Source: a virus
Reading direction: 5' to 3' (one strand)
DNA: 43,987 bases
IMG/VR virus record: IMGVR_UViG_3300036781_000043
Location: 1-43,987 of that record
Part shown: piece after piece, positions 31,601 through 39,338 of the stretch
Position numbering within the stretch: the first letter of the stretch is position 1
Layout of the letters: every line of letters begins with the position of its first letter
Position numbers and translations under genes: made by a program
The notes under the pieces: model-generated
The model's database searches: none
The model's input: the letters and a program-made list of their open reading frames with translations, nothing else
What the model was told of the DNA's origin: nothing

Positions 31601-34241
31601 GAACAAGGAAGCGATCGACCAGGCGCCAAAGAATCCGGCTGAAGCCGTAAAAGCCCAGCGTCAGGCGCTCCTTTCCAACCGCCTCGCCAAGGCTGCGCGC
31701 GATGCGGTCGCCGATATCAAAAAAATTGTCGATAGTCAGAAGCGCTACGACAACGATTCGATTCGCTCCAAGATGGATCCTGACATCCTCGACCAGATCG
31801 ATGCATTGCGCGACCGGTTTGACTTCCGGCAGAAGCCTCCGGCTGGACCGACGAAAGCGGAGACCTCTTTGCAGACGTGGATCGATAGCCAGAAGGATCT
31901 ACTTTATTCTCCGACTGAAGTTGCCGACATGCTCAATCCGGCCGTCCGCATGCATTACAAAGACATGACGGTCGAACAGCTGCGCGGCTTCAATGACACG
32001 ATACGGTCGATGGAACAGATCGCACGCGCACGCAAGACTGTGACAATCGAAGGGAAGAAAGTTGACCTTGATCAGATCGTTTCAGAACTGAAGGGAAAGT
32101 TGATTGAGGCTGGCGAAAAGTTTACGGAAGAGGAACTTCTCAATCCTGTAAAGGATGACGTGAACGCATCGTTCTGGAATCGGCAGCTTGCCCGTATTAC
32201 TTCGGTACTTCGGTCCAGCTTCGCTGAGTTCAAGCCGCAGCAGTTCAAGGCGAACCAGTTCGATTTGCACGAACTCGGCGGACCTTTCACTAAAGCGATT
32301 TTCCAGCGCATGTTTGATGCGAACTATCACAAGATCGATATGACTTCGGAGGCTTCGAAGGCGTTCCGTGGTGTTGCCTTAGATCTCGGCAGAGAATGGC
32401 AGGATAGTTTGGATCGACTCGTTCCCAACAATATTCTGGTGGATGCGGATCTCAAGAACGGTGGATTTCGAAAACTCACGCGCGGCGAAATGCTGGGGAT
32501 TGCCCGCCATGTCGGCAACGAATCCAACTTCGACAAGTTGACAAATGGCATGGAGTGGAAGGCTGAGGACGTACGGAGATTCCTCGAACAGAACATGATC
32601 GAAAAGGACTGGAATGCCACGCAATCAACGTGGGATATCATGTCTTACCGTTGGCCGGAAATTCTTGAAATGAGTCGCCGGCTCGGAAATAGTGCGCCAG
32701 ATCAGATTGAACCTCGCGGATTCAAGATCTGGACCACTGGTGACGATGGTCAGCCTAAGCAGATTTCTTTGCGCGGCGGACATGCGCCGATTGACTATGA
32801 TCCCAATCCGTCGCGGTCCAAGCGCGCGGCCAAATCTGAGCAGGCGCGGGCCGTTAATCCGTCTGAAGGTCTCGCTGGCAAGGAATACTATCGCTCAGAT
32901 GTAACCACGAACGGATCGCTTAATTCTCGCGTGGCAGGGTATTACGACCGGCTCGACCTTGGATATCATTCGCTTGAGCGGCGCCTGCATGATTCTATTC
33001 ATGATCTTGCGTACCGGGAAGCGACTATTGATGTTCATAAGATTCTCGCAAACCGGGAATTCGCATCCCAATTTCGTTCGACCTATGGCCCGGAATCGTA
33101 CAAGTCTCTCAATCGGTGGTTAGGCGATCTGGTGAACGGCGGCAATCGTGACGATCCTGCTGCCGGGTTCATCAACAGCGCCCTCGAATTGGGCCGTCAT
33201 GGTGCGCTTCGGCTCGGCATCGCATTTCGTTTAAGCACGGTCCTCAAGCACGGCGGCAGCGCCGCAGCAAAGTCATCCGGGTATTTCACTGGCGGCGGCA
33301 TGAAATATCTGATGTCACGCGCGACTCAGATTGGCACGGACCGCGATGGGCAGATCAGTTCCGCAATAGAGAAATTTCCGGAGATTCGCGCGCGCGCCAT
33401 GCAACAGGATCGGGATTACAAGCAAACCACATCGAGCATGTTCGAACCTGAGAGCAAACTGTCCAAGATGGATCGTGCGGGGCATGCGACTGTCGCATAT
33501 ATGGACCTCATGAGCGCCGTGCCGACTGCATGGGCTGCGTATGACCGGGCAATCACTGAAGGCATTCCGAAGAATCGGGGAGGCACTGGCAAGCCCATGA
33601 ACGAGGATGATGCGGTGCAATATGCGAATCAAGTTGTCCGCGAGGCGCACGGTAGCAATATCGAATCGGCCCGCTCGATGGTGATGAACGAAAGGAACGA
33701 GGCAATCAAAGCCGTTACGACGCTCTACGGGTTCATGAACAACTCGCTGGGTCAGACAATGGATCTGATCGGGAAGACTGGCGTAAAGGGTTACAGCAAA
33801 CCAGAACTGTTCGCCCGTTTGTTCGGCACTCTCATTGTCCCGGCCCTAATAACTGGCGCACTCGAAAAGCCAGACAAGGCGGAATCGTTGGCAGCATGGG
33901 CGGCCAAGGCAATCACGGGCGAAGTCGCGGGTATGGTCCCGCTCGTGCGCGATGTTATCGGGTACGCGATGCACCCCGGTGCGACTGCATTCCAGAGCCC
34001 CCTCGGTAAAGCGGTCACCGATATCGGAAAAGCGGGCCACGATGTAGTCAAACTCATAGAGGGAAAACCAGTTAAGTCCCCAATTAAGGATATCGGCAAC
34101 GCGATCGGCCTCGGTATCCCGGGCATGGGCCAAGCTGGAACTACGTTACAATATGCCGCAGATTTGAAAAGCGGTAAGGTAAAACCACAAGGCCCGGTTG
34201 ACGTGGTTCGCGGTTTGGCATTAGGACAAAACAACCAGTAA
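28650..34241 (+). CDS. Giant internal virion protein with HExxH metallopeptidase-like motif (1863 aa)
   Basis: The start at 28650 overlaps the previous stop. An acidic N-terminus (DQDFESFLQSNSPAPAD) occurs twice as an SFESFLTD-like motif. Residues about 150-370 are Gly/Ala-rich and hydrophobic and may cross the membrane. Residues 644-648 are HESGH in FLHESGHFFLSTLGDLAG, a zincin motif as in polyvalent phage proteins. Long helical regions follow, then a C-terminal part with GFMNNSLGQTMDLIG. It corresponds in place to T7 gp16 or to the large last ejection protein of BPP-1-like phages. It is probably ejected with the DNA and may cut host proteins. Confidence 0.7.
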   Translation: MMAEQDQDFESFLQSNSPAPADTGAGAPSAPAPAPVAATGPGADSFESFLTDQKSQHDASVKSQAQGISTANSQQSADSAGRAASTGRQIGVPGPVVETDPERYEQQAKAQNNASILNANPKLASWVVDNPFQAKISQDQYQDMANMGDVLSGSGVLDFAKNLAKGVAGSIVNSGLAINRGIAQGIANQTGYQPTQQEFQSDWWYKNMIAPQLGNQAATALSPDASFGAKAVYTVGGMLGTLAQIAATGGAAEVPEAAAAVPTAAQAIGQQIAHGARAMAFPALTEALTAGKDAYDKTGDTRSAILAATTAYGTATLGGVVPLGAEGSLATRAATGFLSGAVTGEVSRQAQNLVNPEQQPFNPEQTILSGLSGSILAGAMGRSPLHDAVRQAYSDGIDAETAQRGAAAVQQVSDISTASKLREHDPEAFRDYVARMAEDGPIENVYIDGQTFADALHQSAVDPDQVPGLNDRLAEATLTGGDVQIPIADYATHIAGTDLDKAIQPELKAEEGGMTFSEGQKYFDTAQQEMQARAEELVKSSEPQTQQDQDVKQIGDTLFEQLKATGRYPDDVARASLAPVTEFYRTMAERTGQTPGELYKQFPLKIAGENPAEGALEQPARGGFAPDSNTIGLLKDADLSTFLHESGHFFLSTLGDLAGRADAPGPIRDDMQTAISWMGGKDLADWQSKTLEEQRDMHEKFARGFETYLMEGKAPSLELQGLFSRFRSWLINVYRSVSGLGADLSPEVRGVFDRLLASDDAIRQAESLRGYANLDLSKTDATEKQQANYAALGDKATQDALDEMAAKSINDVKWQSGAKSRALKKLQREANAQRDLIHEESMREVNESPVEKARQFVAANDFKTTDSMQMDLTAEQFGIGSGAELVDGLSVDPKAKIDALTDQRMLERHGELIDPQAIEDAANAAIANDARARHMATGLKLLSKSPIPARDLAKAATDSANTVIAAKRVSDVNPRQFEVAEAKANKEAIDQAPKNPAEAVKAQRQALLSNRLAKAARDAVADIKKIVDSQKRYDNDSIRSKMDPDILDQIDALRDRFDFRQKPPAGPTKAETSLQTWIDSQKDLLYSPTEVADMLNPAVRMHYKDMTVEQLRGFNDTIRSMEQIARARKTVTIEGKKVDLDQIVSELKGKLIEAGEKFTEEELLNPVKDDVNASFWNRQLARITSVLRSSFAEFKPQQFKANQFDLHELGGPFTKAIFQRMFDANYHKIDMTSEASKAFRGVALDLGREWQDSLDRLVPNNILVDADLKNGGFRKLTRGEMLGIARHVGNESNFDKLTNGMEWKAEDVRRFLEQNMIEKDWNATQSTWDIMSYRWPEILEMSRRLGNSAPDQIEPRGFKIWTTGDDGQPKQISLRGGHAPIDYDPNPSRSKRAAKSEQARAVNPSEGLAGKEYYRSDVTTNGSLNSRVAGYYDRLDLGYHSLERRLHDSIHDLAYREATIDVHKILANREFASQFRSTYGPESYKSLNRWLGDLVNGGNRDDPAAGFINSALELGRHGALRLGIAFRLSTVLKHGGSAAAKSSGYFTGGGMKYLMSRATQIGTDRDGQISSAIEKFPEIRARAMQQDRDYKQTTSSMFEPESKLSKMDRAGHATVAYMDLMSAVPTAWAAYDRAITEGIPKNRGGTGKPMNEDDAVQYANQVVREAHGSNIESARSMVMNERNEAIKAVTTLYGFMNNSLGQTMDLIGKTGVKGYSKPELFARLFGTLIVPALITGALEKPDKAESLAAWAAKAITGEVAGMVPLVRDVIGYAMHPGATAFQSPLGKAVTDIGKAGHDVVKLIEGKPVKSPIKDIGNAIGLGIPGMGQAGTTLQYAADLKSGKVKPQGPVDVVRGLALGQNNQ

Positions 34242-34249
34242 GGGGCATC

Positions 34250-34462
34250 ATGAACGAGCTGAAGATTTTTACGAAATCTGAATTCTACGATGGCGCCCCC
34301 GGTCTTCTGGAAGCGTGCCGTTACGATTTTTTGTGCGAAGGATTTTGCATATTAGGATCTGGAAATACGCACAAAGATGCATACGATGATTGGGTGAGTG
34401 GCGTAATTGAGCAATGGTGCGCTCATGTCACAAAAACTTTGGCCGCCAAAAATAACCAATAG
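34250..34462 (+). CDS. Hypothetical protein (70 aa)
   Basis: AAGGGGCATC precedes the ATG. It is a small protein with GLLEACRYDFLCEGFCILGS and DDWVSGVIEQWCAHV, containing four cysteines. It lies between the giant internal protein and the tailspike, and its base composition is more AT-rich than the neighbours. Function unknown. Confidence 0.55.
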   Translation: MNELKIFTKSEFYDGAPGLLEACRYDFLCEGFCILGSGNTHKDAYDDWVSGVIEQWCAHVTKTLAAKNNQ

Positions 34463-34470
34463 TCGATACC

Positions 34471-36741
34471 ATGACACTTGCAACCACATCCAACACGACT
34501 GTCGTACAGGGTAACGGACTGACGACGAGTTTTGACTTTACGTTTCCCGTTCCAAATGCATCTGAGTTGTTCGTCTATTACACCGCAGTCGGCCTATCTC
34601 CTGTCCTTCTGAGTTCGTCACTTTACTCGACGACCGGTGTCGGCACGGAAAACGGCGGGACTGTGAATTACCCGCTTGTCGGCAGTCCGATCCCGACTGG
34701 AAGCAGTCTGACGATTCAGCGTGAAGTTGAATACGTCCAACTGACCAGCCTTGTCAATCAGTCTGGCTATTACCCGAACGTGGTCGAGAACGCTCTTGAC
34801 TATCTGACGATGCAGACTCAGCAGCTCGCACAGACAGAGCTTCTGACGATTCAGGTTCCGCTTGAGTCATCCCTCGCGAACCTGATACTGCCGACAAAAT
34901 CTGCTCGCGCCGATACACTGGTCGGCTTTGACGCACTCGGCAATGCGGTCACCTATCCAGTTACGGCGAGCGTCGGGGCGGGAAACCTGACACCTGAAGG
35001 GCCGTTTGTTTCAGGTGTGGACTTTACCCCGAACGTCACGACGACCCTTACACTGTCGCAGTCCTACGGCACCGTGGCGAACGTGCGAGTGCAGTTCGAC
35101 GGAGTATTACAGGGCTTTGATCAATATTCTCTTTCCGGTAACAACATCGTTTTCACACAGCCGATCCCGCTCGGCACGAGCAAGGTCTACATTGTCGGCG
35201 GTACGACTCTCTCACAGGGTATCCCTCCTGATGGCTCAGTGAGTGTCCCGACTCTTGCAGCCGATACGTTGCTTCTGATCGGTTCCAAGGTCGCGTATAT
35301 CACGACCATCGCAGCGTCGGACATGACCGATATCGAGGACGGAACAACCGTCATCGCGCAGGGACGCGACACAGTGAGCGATGGTGGCGGCGGGGTGTTC
35401 CGATATTCGGCGTCGAGTTCACAGACAGTTGACGGCGGCACGATTTTCGCGCCGAATGCTGGCACCGGTCGATTGTTCCGCGACGGCTGGACCGTGTTCG
35501 GCTATAACGGTCCGTCGAACGCCGCATGGTTCGGTGTGAAAATGGACAATTCGACCGATAACACTGCGGCAATGGCGTTGTGCGCGACGTACCTTTCGGA
35601 GTTCGCTCAGGTCCAGGAATTGCATTTCAATCCTGGCATCAACCGATACGCGACGTCACCGAACTTTGGTATCCAGAACGCGGTAATCATCGGACATGGT
35701 GAGTGTCATTTCCAGTATACCGGGACAGGTTACGGTCTTATTCTGGATGGCTCGGCGCTTCCCAATCTGGGTGCCTACAACGTGACGATGCGTGGCATCA
35801 CTGTCGATTCCAATGCGTCTGCATTTGATGGTGTGTTCATCAACTATTGCCATCACAGCACATTCGATAGAGTCAAGTGCAGAGGAGCTGGACCAACCTA
35901 CGCCGGCATCAAGACAGGATTTTGCGTCGCATCTCGCTTCGAAAATTGCGAGGTTTCGCCGAATGCTGACGGTGGCTGGTTCGGCGGCGCAATGCCGATG
36001 TACGGAATTCATGTCACAGGACCGAGCGCAGTTCTGCAAACCTCCTATTGTACGTTTATCAATACGGTTTGCGAAGGTCTCAACCAGACCAACGGCGCGG
36101 GCATATTCATCGAATGTTCACTCGGCAATCAGTTCTACGGCGGAACCTCAGAAGGTTCCAAGACTGGTATCTTGACGGCGAATGCGGCGGCCGGCTGCGT
36201 GAGCAACAAGTTCTTCGGAATGGACATGGAAGCGAACAGCGTCCAGGACATTTACGAACAGGGCTTCGAAAACGAATACTGGTCGTGCGATACGAATCTT
36301 CTGATCAACGTGATTGGAAACTCGCTTCGCCCACAGTTCTATGGCGGACAGCACCAATCTATCTCGATTGCATCGGGATCTTCATACCCGAGCTTTACGC
36401 GCCTCGTGTGGAACCGGAATGGCAGCGGTACATTCGTCGATGGCAGCGGCACAGCACGCGGCCTCGGAACCTGCTTTGACCACATCAACAATAAGCCTGG
36501 CCCATTTAGTCAGACTGTTCTTTCTCCGGGGACGAGTCCGTATATTTACACCAACACGAAGGGCAGCGATACGCTTATCTCTGTGTCTGTAAGCGGCGGG
36601 ACCGTTTCTCAGGTGGAGATTTTCAGGAACGCGGTCGGAACCTTGACGCCTCAGGTTACTGGATTGTTTTCGGCATCTCCCAACGATCAGTATGAATTCA
36701 CGTTCACTGGAACATTAGCCGTCACGGAGTTTACAAAGTGA
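34471..36741 (+). CDS. Tailspike / tail fibre with beta-helix (756 aa)
   Basis: The N-terminus is the T7-tail-fibre-like adaptor (TTSFDFTFPVPNASELFVYY, then YPNVVENALDYLTMQTQQLA), which attaches to the tail tube. A second adaptor-like segment follows at about residues 170-250. From about residue 295 the sequence opens a right-handed beta-helix (DGGGGVFRYSASSSQTVDG, then WFGVKMDNSTDNTAAMALCA). A C-terminal beta domain ends EFTFTGTLAVTEFTK. It is the likely receptor-binding protein or depolymerase. Its stop forms GTGA with the next gene. Confidence 0.82.
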   Translation: MTLATTSNTTVVQGNGLTTSFDFTFPVPNASELFVYYTAVGLSPVLLSSSLYSTTGVGTENGGTVNYPLVGSPIPTGSSLTIQREVEYVQLTSLVNQSGYYPNVVENALDYLTMQTQQLAQTELLTIQVPLESSLANLILPTKSARADTLVGFDALGNAVTYPVTASVGAGNLTPEGPFVSGVDFTPNVTTTLTLSQSYGTVANVRVQFDGVLQGFDQYSLSGNNIVFTQPIPLGTSKVYIVGGTTLSQGIPPDGSVSVPTLAADTLLLIGSKVAYITTIAASDMTDIEDGTTVIAQGRDTVSDGGGGVFRYSASSSQTVDGGTIFAPNAGTGRLFRDGWTVFGYNGPSNAAWFGVKMDNSTDNTAAMALCATYLSEFAQVQELHFNPGINRYATSPNFGIQNAVIIGHGECHFQYTGTGYGLILDGSALPNLGAYNVTMRGITVDSNASAFDGVFINYCHHSTFDRVKCRGAGPTYAGIKTGFCVASRFENCEVSPNADGGWFGGAMPMYGIHVTGPSAVLQTSYCTFINTVCEGLNQTNGAGIFIECSLGNQFYGGTSEGSKTGILTANAAAGCVSNKFFGMDMEANSVQDIYEQGFENEYWSCDTNLLINVIGNSLRPQFYGGQHQSISIASGSSYPSFTRLVWNRNGSGTFVDGSGTARGLGTCFDHINNKPGPFSQTVLSPGTSPYIYTNTKGSDTLISVSVSGGTVSQVEIFRNAVGTLTPQVTGLFSASPNDQYEFTFTGTLAVTEFTK

Positions 36742-37745
36742 AAAGAATCCTCTGGGGTCTACTGCTCTGCGCATCGACCGCGTTTGGCACGACCTTAAAT
36801 CCGATCCAACTTCTCAATCCGACTGGTTCTACTACGGGTCAGGCAATTGTTTCGACCGGCTCCAGTACGGCGCCGACGTGGGGCACTGTCACGGCAGGTA
36901 GCCTTGTCGCGCAGGCTGCGAATACCGTAGTGGCAAACGTAACTGCTTCATCTGCTTCTCCTACTGCCGTCGCTTTGCCGAGTTGCAGCACAGTCAATAG
37001 CGCACTCAAATACACAAGCGCGACAGGATTTTCGTGCGGAACTACGTACGCGCTGACGAGCGGAAACCTTTCACAGTTCGCGGCGACAACCTCGGCGCAA
37101 CTGGCTGGCGTGATCTCGGATGAAACTGGGACTGGAGTCCTGGTGTTTTCCGCATCTCCCGCGATGACCGGCACTCCTACGGCACCGACTGCTACGGGCA
37201 CCACAAATACCACGCAGGTCGCCACGACAGCGATGGTGAATTCTGCCGTTACTGGTGGCAGCCTCGCCGGCTCATTCACTACGATTGGCGCCAGTGGCCT
37301 GATATCTCCGACCTCTACCATCGGCATCAAGGGTACGGTGACGAATGACAGCCCAGCGGCCGGGAGCGTCGGTGAACATGTAACAGCAACTGGAACTGGA
37401 GTCAGCATCACAACGGCCACCCCTCTTAATGTGACCAGTATTTCCCTGACTGCCGGTGATTGGGAGGTGAGTGCTTCCTTAACTTTCATTCCTGCTGGTA
37501 CTACTACAGTATCTCTGTTGGACGGCGGCATTAACACGACCACGGCTACGCTTCCCGGTGATCCGTTGAACTGGCTTATCCAATCGACTGGTGGCCTAAC
37601 GACCGGTGCAAAACAGGGTTCTGCAATCCCGACTCAGCGAATTAGTGTCGCGTCAACCACTACTGTTTTTCTAGTAGGTGAGGCATTGTTTGGCGTTAGC
37701 ACCATGACGGCGACCGGCACTATCCGTGCTCGCCGAGTACGATAA
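36738..37745 (+). CDS. Tail-fibre-like protein with Sec signal peptide (335 aa)
   Basis: The GTG at 36738 overlaps the tailspike stop. Residues 1-17 form a signal peptide (MKRILWGLLLCASTAFG). The mature part begins with a collagen-like tail-fibre region (LNPTGSTTGQAIVSTGSSTA), then PAMTGTPTAPTATGTTNTTQV with ATTAMVNSAV, typical of short tail fibres. The last 100 residues (GDWEVSASLTFIPAGTTTVS) make a compact beta domain. Export of a tail-fibre-like protein is unexpected. It may decorate the cell surface, bind receptors after lysis, or be a relic of a host adhesin. Confidence 0.65.
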   Translation: MKRILWGLLLCASTAFGTTLNPIQLLNPTGSTTGQAIVSTGSSTAPTWGTVTAGSLVAQAANTVVANVTASSASPTAVALPSCSTVNSALKYTSATGFSCGTTYALTSGNLSQFAATTSAQLAGVISDETGTGVLVFSASPAMTGTPTAPTATGTTNTTQVATTAMVNSAVTGGSLAGSFTTIGASGLISPTSTIGIKGTVTNDSPAAGSVGEHVTATGTGVSITTATPLNVTSISLTAGDWEVSASLTFIPAGTTTVSLLDGGINTTTATLPGDPLNWLIQSTGGLTTGAKQGSAIPTQRISVASTTTVFLVGEALFGVSTMTATGTIRARRVR

Positions 37746-37768
37746 CAAATAGTAATACGGGGTTAAAT

Positions 37769-38053
37769 ATGACGATGGATAACGGATGGGCTCTGATCAT
37801 AGCCACTGTAATTGGTGTGGTTCTTGTATGGATCGGCCAACTGGTCACGAAGCATTGGGGCAATTCGGAGCGGAACACGGAGACCGCGCACGACCGAATT
37901 GCTGATTTGGGGGAGAAGATTGCCGAGGTCGCAATGGACCTCCTGAAACATCAGCGCTACGTCGCAGAGAACTACGTCCCCAAGCAGGCATTCGAAAGAA
38001 TTGAAGGGAAGCTCGACCGTCTGATAGAACGACAGGGAGGGAACCATGACTGA
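37769..38053 (+). CDS. Membrane protein of lysis block, N-terminal TM and coiled coil (94 aa)
   Basis: GGGG lies about 10 bases before the ATG. Residues 7-26 are a TM segment (WALIIATVIGVVLVWIGQLV). The rest is a charged coiled coil (DRIADLGEKIAEVAMDLLKH, ending KLDRLIERQGG). The single N-terminal TM and coiled coil resemble an inner-membrane spanin or class III holin. It is the first gene of the lysis block and overlaps the next by eight bases. The precise role is open. Confidence 0.55.
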   Translation: MTMDNGWALIIATVIGVVLVWIGQLVTKHWGNSERNTETAHDRIADLGEKIAEVAMDLLKHQRYVAENYVPKQAFERIEGKLDRLIERQGGNHD

Positions 38054-38345
38054 CGACAATCTGGCCAGGATTTACGCGAAAGCGCGAGGCTCGACGACCT
38101 TTCTGTATGGTCTGATGATCTTCATCGCAATCTGGTTGATCATCAGCCATGTGACAGGATTCGATCGAGATCATGGGTTGATCAATCTGATGCTGTCAGC
38201 AGAGGCTTCAGTCTCACTGGCATTCTTCGCAATGCAGGGCGAAAAACAGGACGATCAACATCGGCAGCAGATGGACGCGATCCTTGGGTTGCTTACGGCG
38301 ATCAAGAGCGAGGAGGACGAGATCCTTCAGGAGGTTGAGAAATGA
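38046..38345 (+). CDS. Two-TM membrane protein, holin candidate (99 aa)
   Basis: The start overlaps the previous gene. Residues 17-34 (FLYGLMIFIAIWLIISHV) and about 44-62 (GLINLMLSAEASVSLAFFAM) are hydrophobic. The C-terminus is charged (QDDQHRQQMDAILGLLTAIK). The second TM with LMLSAEASVSL resembles the DUF1003-like or iron-permease-like small membrane family. Its place directly before the endolysin suggests a holin, though another candidate lies after the endolysin. Confidence 0.55.
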   Translation: MTDDNLARIYAKARGSTTFLYGLMIFIAIWLIISHVTGFDRDHGLINLMLSAEASVSLAFFAMQGEKQDDQHRQQMDAILGLLTAIKSEEDEILQEVEK

Positions 38346-38845
38346 CTTTCGATGATGTTTTTGCTCTGGTTATCGGATTCGAGAAAGGCTTCACCGACTC
38401 GCCGGCTGATGCTGGAAACTGGACTGGCGGCAAGGTCGGTGTCGGTTCCTGCCGGGGCACGAAGTACGGGATCTCGGCAGCGTCTTATCCAGACCTCGAT
38501 ATTGGCAAGCTCACGCTGGAACAGGCCAAGGCAATCGCACGGCGCGACTACTGGACGCGCTACCATTGCGACGAGTTTGATCCTCGCATTGGGGCTCAGG
38601 TATTTGATGCGGCATATAATGGTGGACATCCAGCGCTCTGGCTTCAGCAGGCATCTGGTGCCAAGCCTGACGGAGTTATCGGCGCGGCGACTGTGGCTTC
38701 AGTAAAGGCGGCCGATCCAGTTAAGATTTGCGCCCGGTTCGACGCTTACCGGCTTGACTACATGGCATCGCTTGACGCGTGGCCCAGCTTCTCACGCGGC
38801 TGGACGCACCGCATTGCAACCATGCTCCGGGAGAGCGCAGCATGA
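38342..38845 (+). CDS. Endolysin, GH108-type N-acetylmuramidase (167 aa)
   Basis: ATGA overlap sets the start. Residues 11-30 (IGFEKGFTDSPADAGNWTGG) contain the catalytic Glu14 of the GH108 family in the usual E-x-G-x-x-x-D-P-A-D-x-G pattern; KYGISAASYP and FDAAYNGGHPALWLQQASG follow. The C-terminal GVIGAATVASVKA is the peptidoglycan-binding-like part of the family. It has no signal peptide, so it needs a holin. Length is normal. It degrades the cell wall at lysis. Confidence 0.88.
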   Translation: MTFDDVFALVIGFEKGFTDSPADAGNWTGGKVGVGSCRGTKYGISAASYPDLDIGKLTLEQAKAIARRDYWTRYHCDEFDPRIGAQVFDAAYNGGHPALWLQQASGAKPDGVIGAATVASVKAADPVKICARFDAYRLDYMASLDAWPSFSRGWTHRIATMLRESAA

Positions 38846-39069
38846 AACTGACTGTCCTGAAATTCGCAGCCTTTCTGATCCTTCTTGCATTATGGATCGC
38901 GCTGGATTACGTGCATCTGAACGATCCGAAGTTGATCGAGACCATCCAGTATGCAATTGCAGGTCTCGGTCTCTGGCACGGAATTGCCAATCTGCAAACT
39001 GTTCCATCTGCAACGCCGCCCGCGCCGGCCCCGCGCGCCCCGTCTTACCCAACTGTTCCTCTGGAGTAG
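38842..39069 (+). CDS. Two-TM small membrane protein, holin candidate (75 aa)
   Basis: ATG at 38842 overlaps the endolysin stop. Residues 4-22 (TVLKFAAFLILLALWIALDY) and about 34-52 (IETIQYAIAGLGLWHGIANL) are TM segments, with a Pro-rich C-tail (TPPAPAPRAPSYPTVP). This is a class II holin-like layout, and the location directly after the endolysin fits. A pinholin or antiholin role for it or for the 99-aa protein cannot be told from sequence. Confidence 0.6.
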   Translation: MKLTVLKFAAFLILLALWIALDYVHLNDPKLIETIQYAIAGLGLWHGIANLQTVPSATPPAPAPRAPSYPTVPLE

Positions 39070-39071
39070 AA

Positions 39072-39338
39072 ATGAAAATCGTCCTTCTTCTTATCGCATC
39101 GACCTTCCTTCTCGGCGCGTGCGCCTCGTCGGTCACACCTGACCAGCTCAACGCTACGATGGCTCAAGCCGCTACGCTGATCGCCAACGGTTGCAAGATC
39201 GTTCAGCCGACTGTGGCCGGCGTCGCGCCGCTCACTGGCAATGCTGTTGTTGCTGTAGGTGCCGCAGCCAATGGTGTGTTCTGTGCAGCCAACGAAGCGG
39301 CAGCTGCCGCCGCTGCATCGGCTCCAGCGGCGAAATGA
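39072..39338 (+). CDS. Small lipoprotein, possible outer-membrane spanin (88 aa)
   Basis: The signal peptide ends in a lipobox LLGAC (cysteine 17), so the mature protein is a lipoprotein. The mature part is Ala/Thr-rich with two further cysteines and a VAGVAPLTGNAVVAVGAAAN stretch. Its place in the lysis block suggests a spanin partner of the coiled-coil protein at 37769, but it lacks the Pro-rich linker usual for o-spanins. Its stop overlaps the next gene (ATGA). Confidence 0.6.
   Translation: MKIVLLLIASTFLLGACASSVTPDQLNATMAQAATLIANGCKIVQPTVAGVAPLTGNAVVAVGAAANGVFCAANEAAAAAAASAPAAK

Noticed and set aside
36839-37543. Leftward Val/Ala/Pro-rich ORF of 234 codons opposite the exported fibre-like gene
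   Set aside because: It arises from Thr/Gly codon repeats on the other strand and has no start signal or neighbours in that direction.
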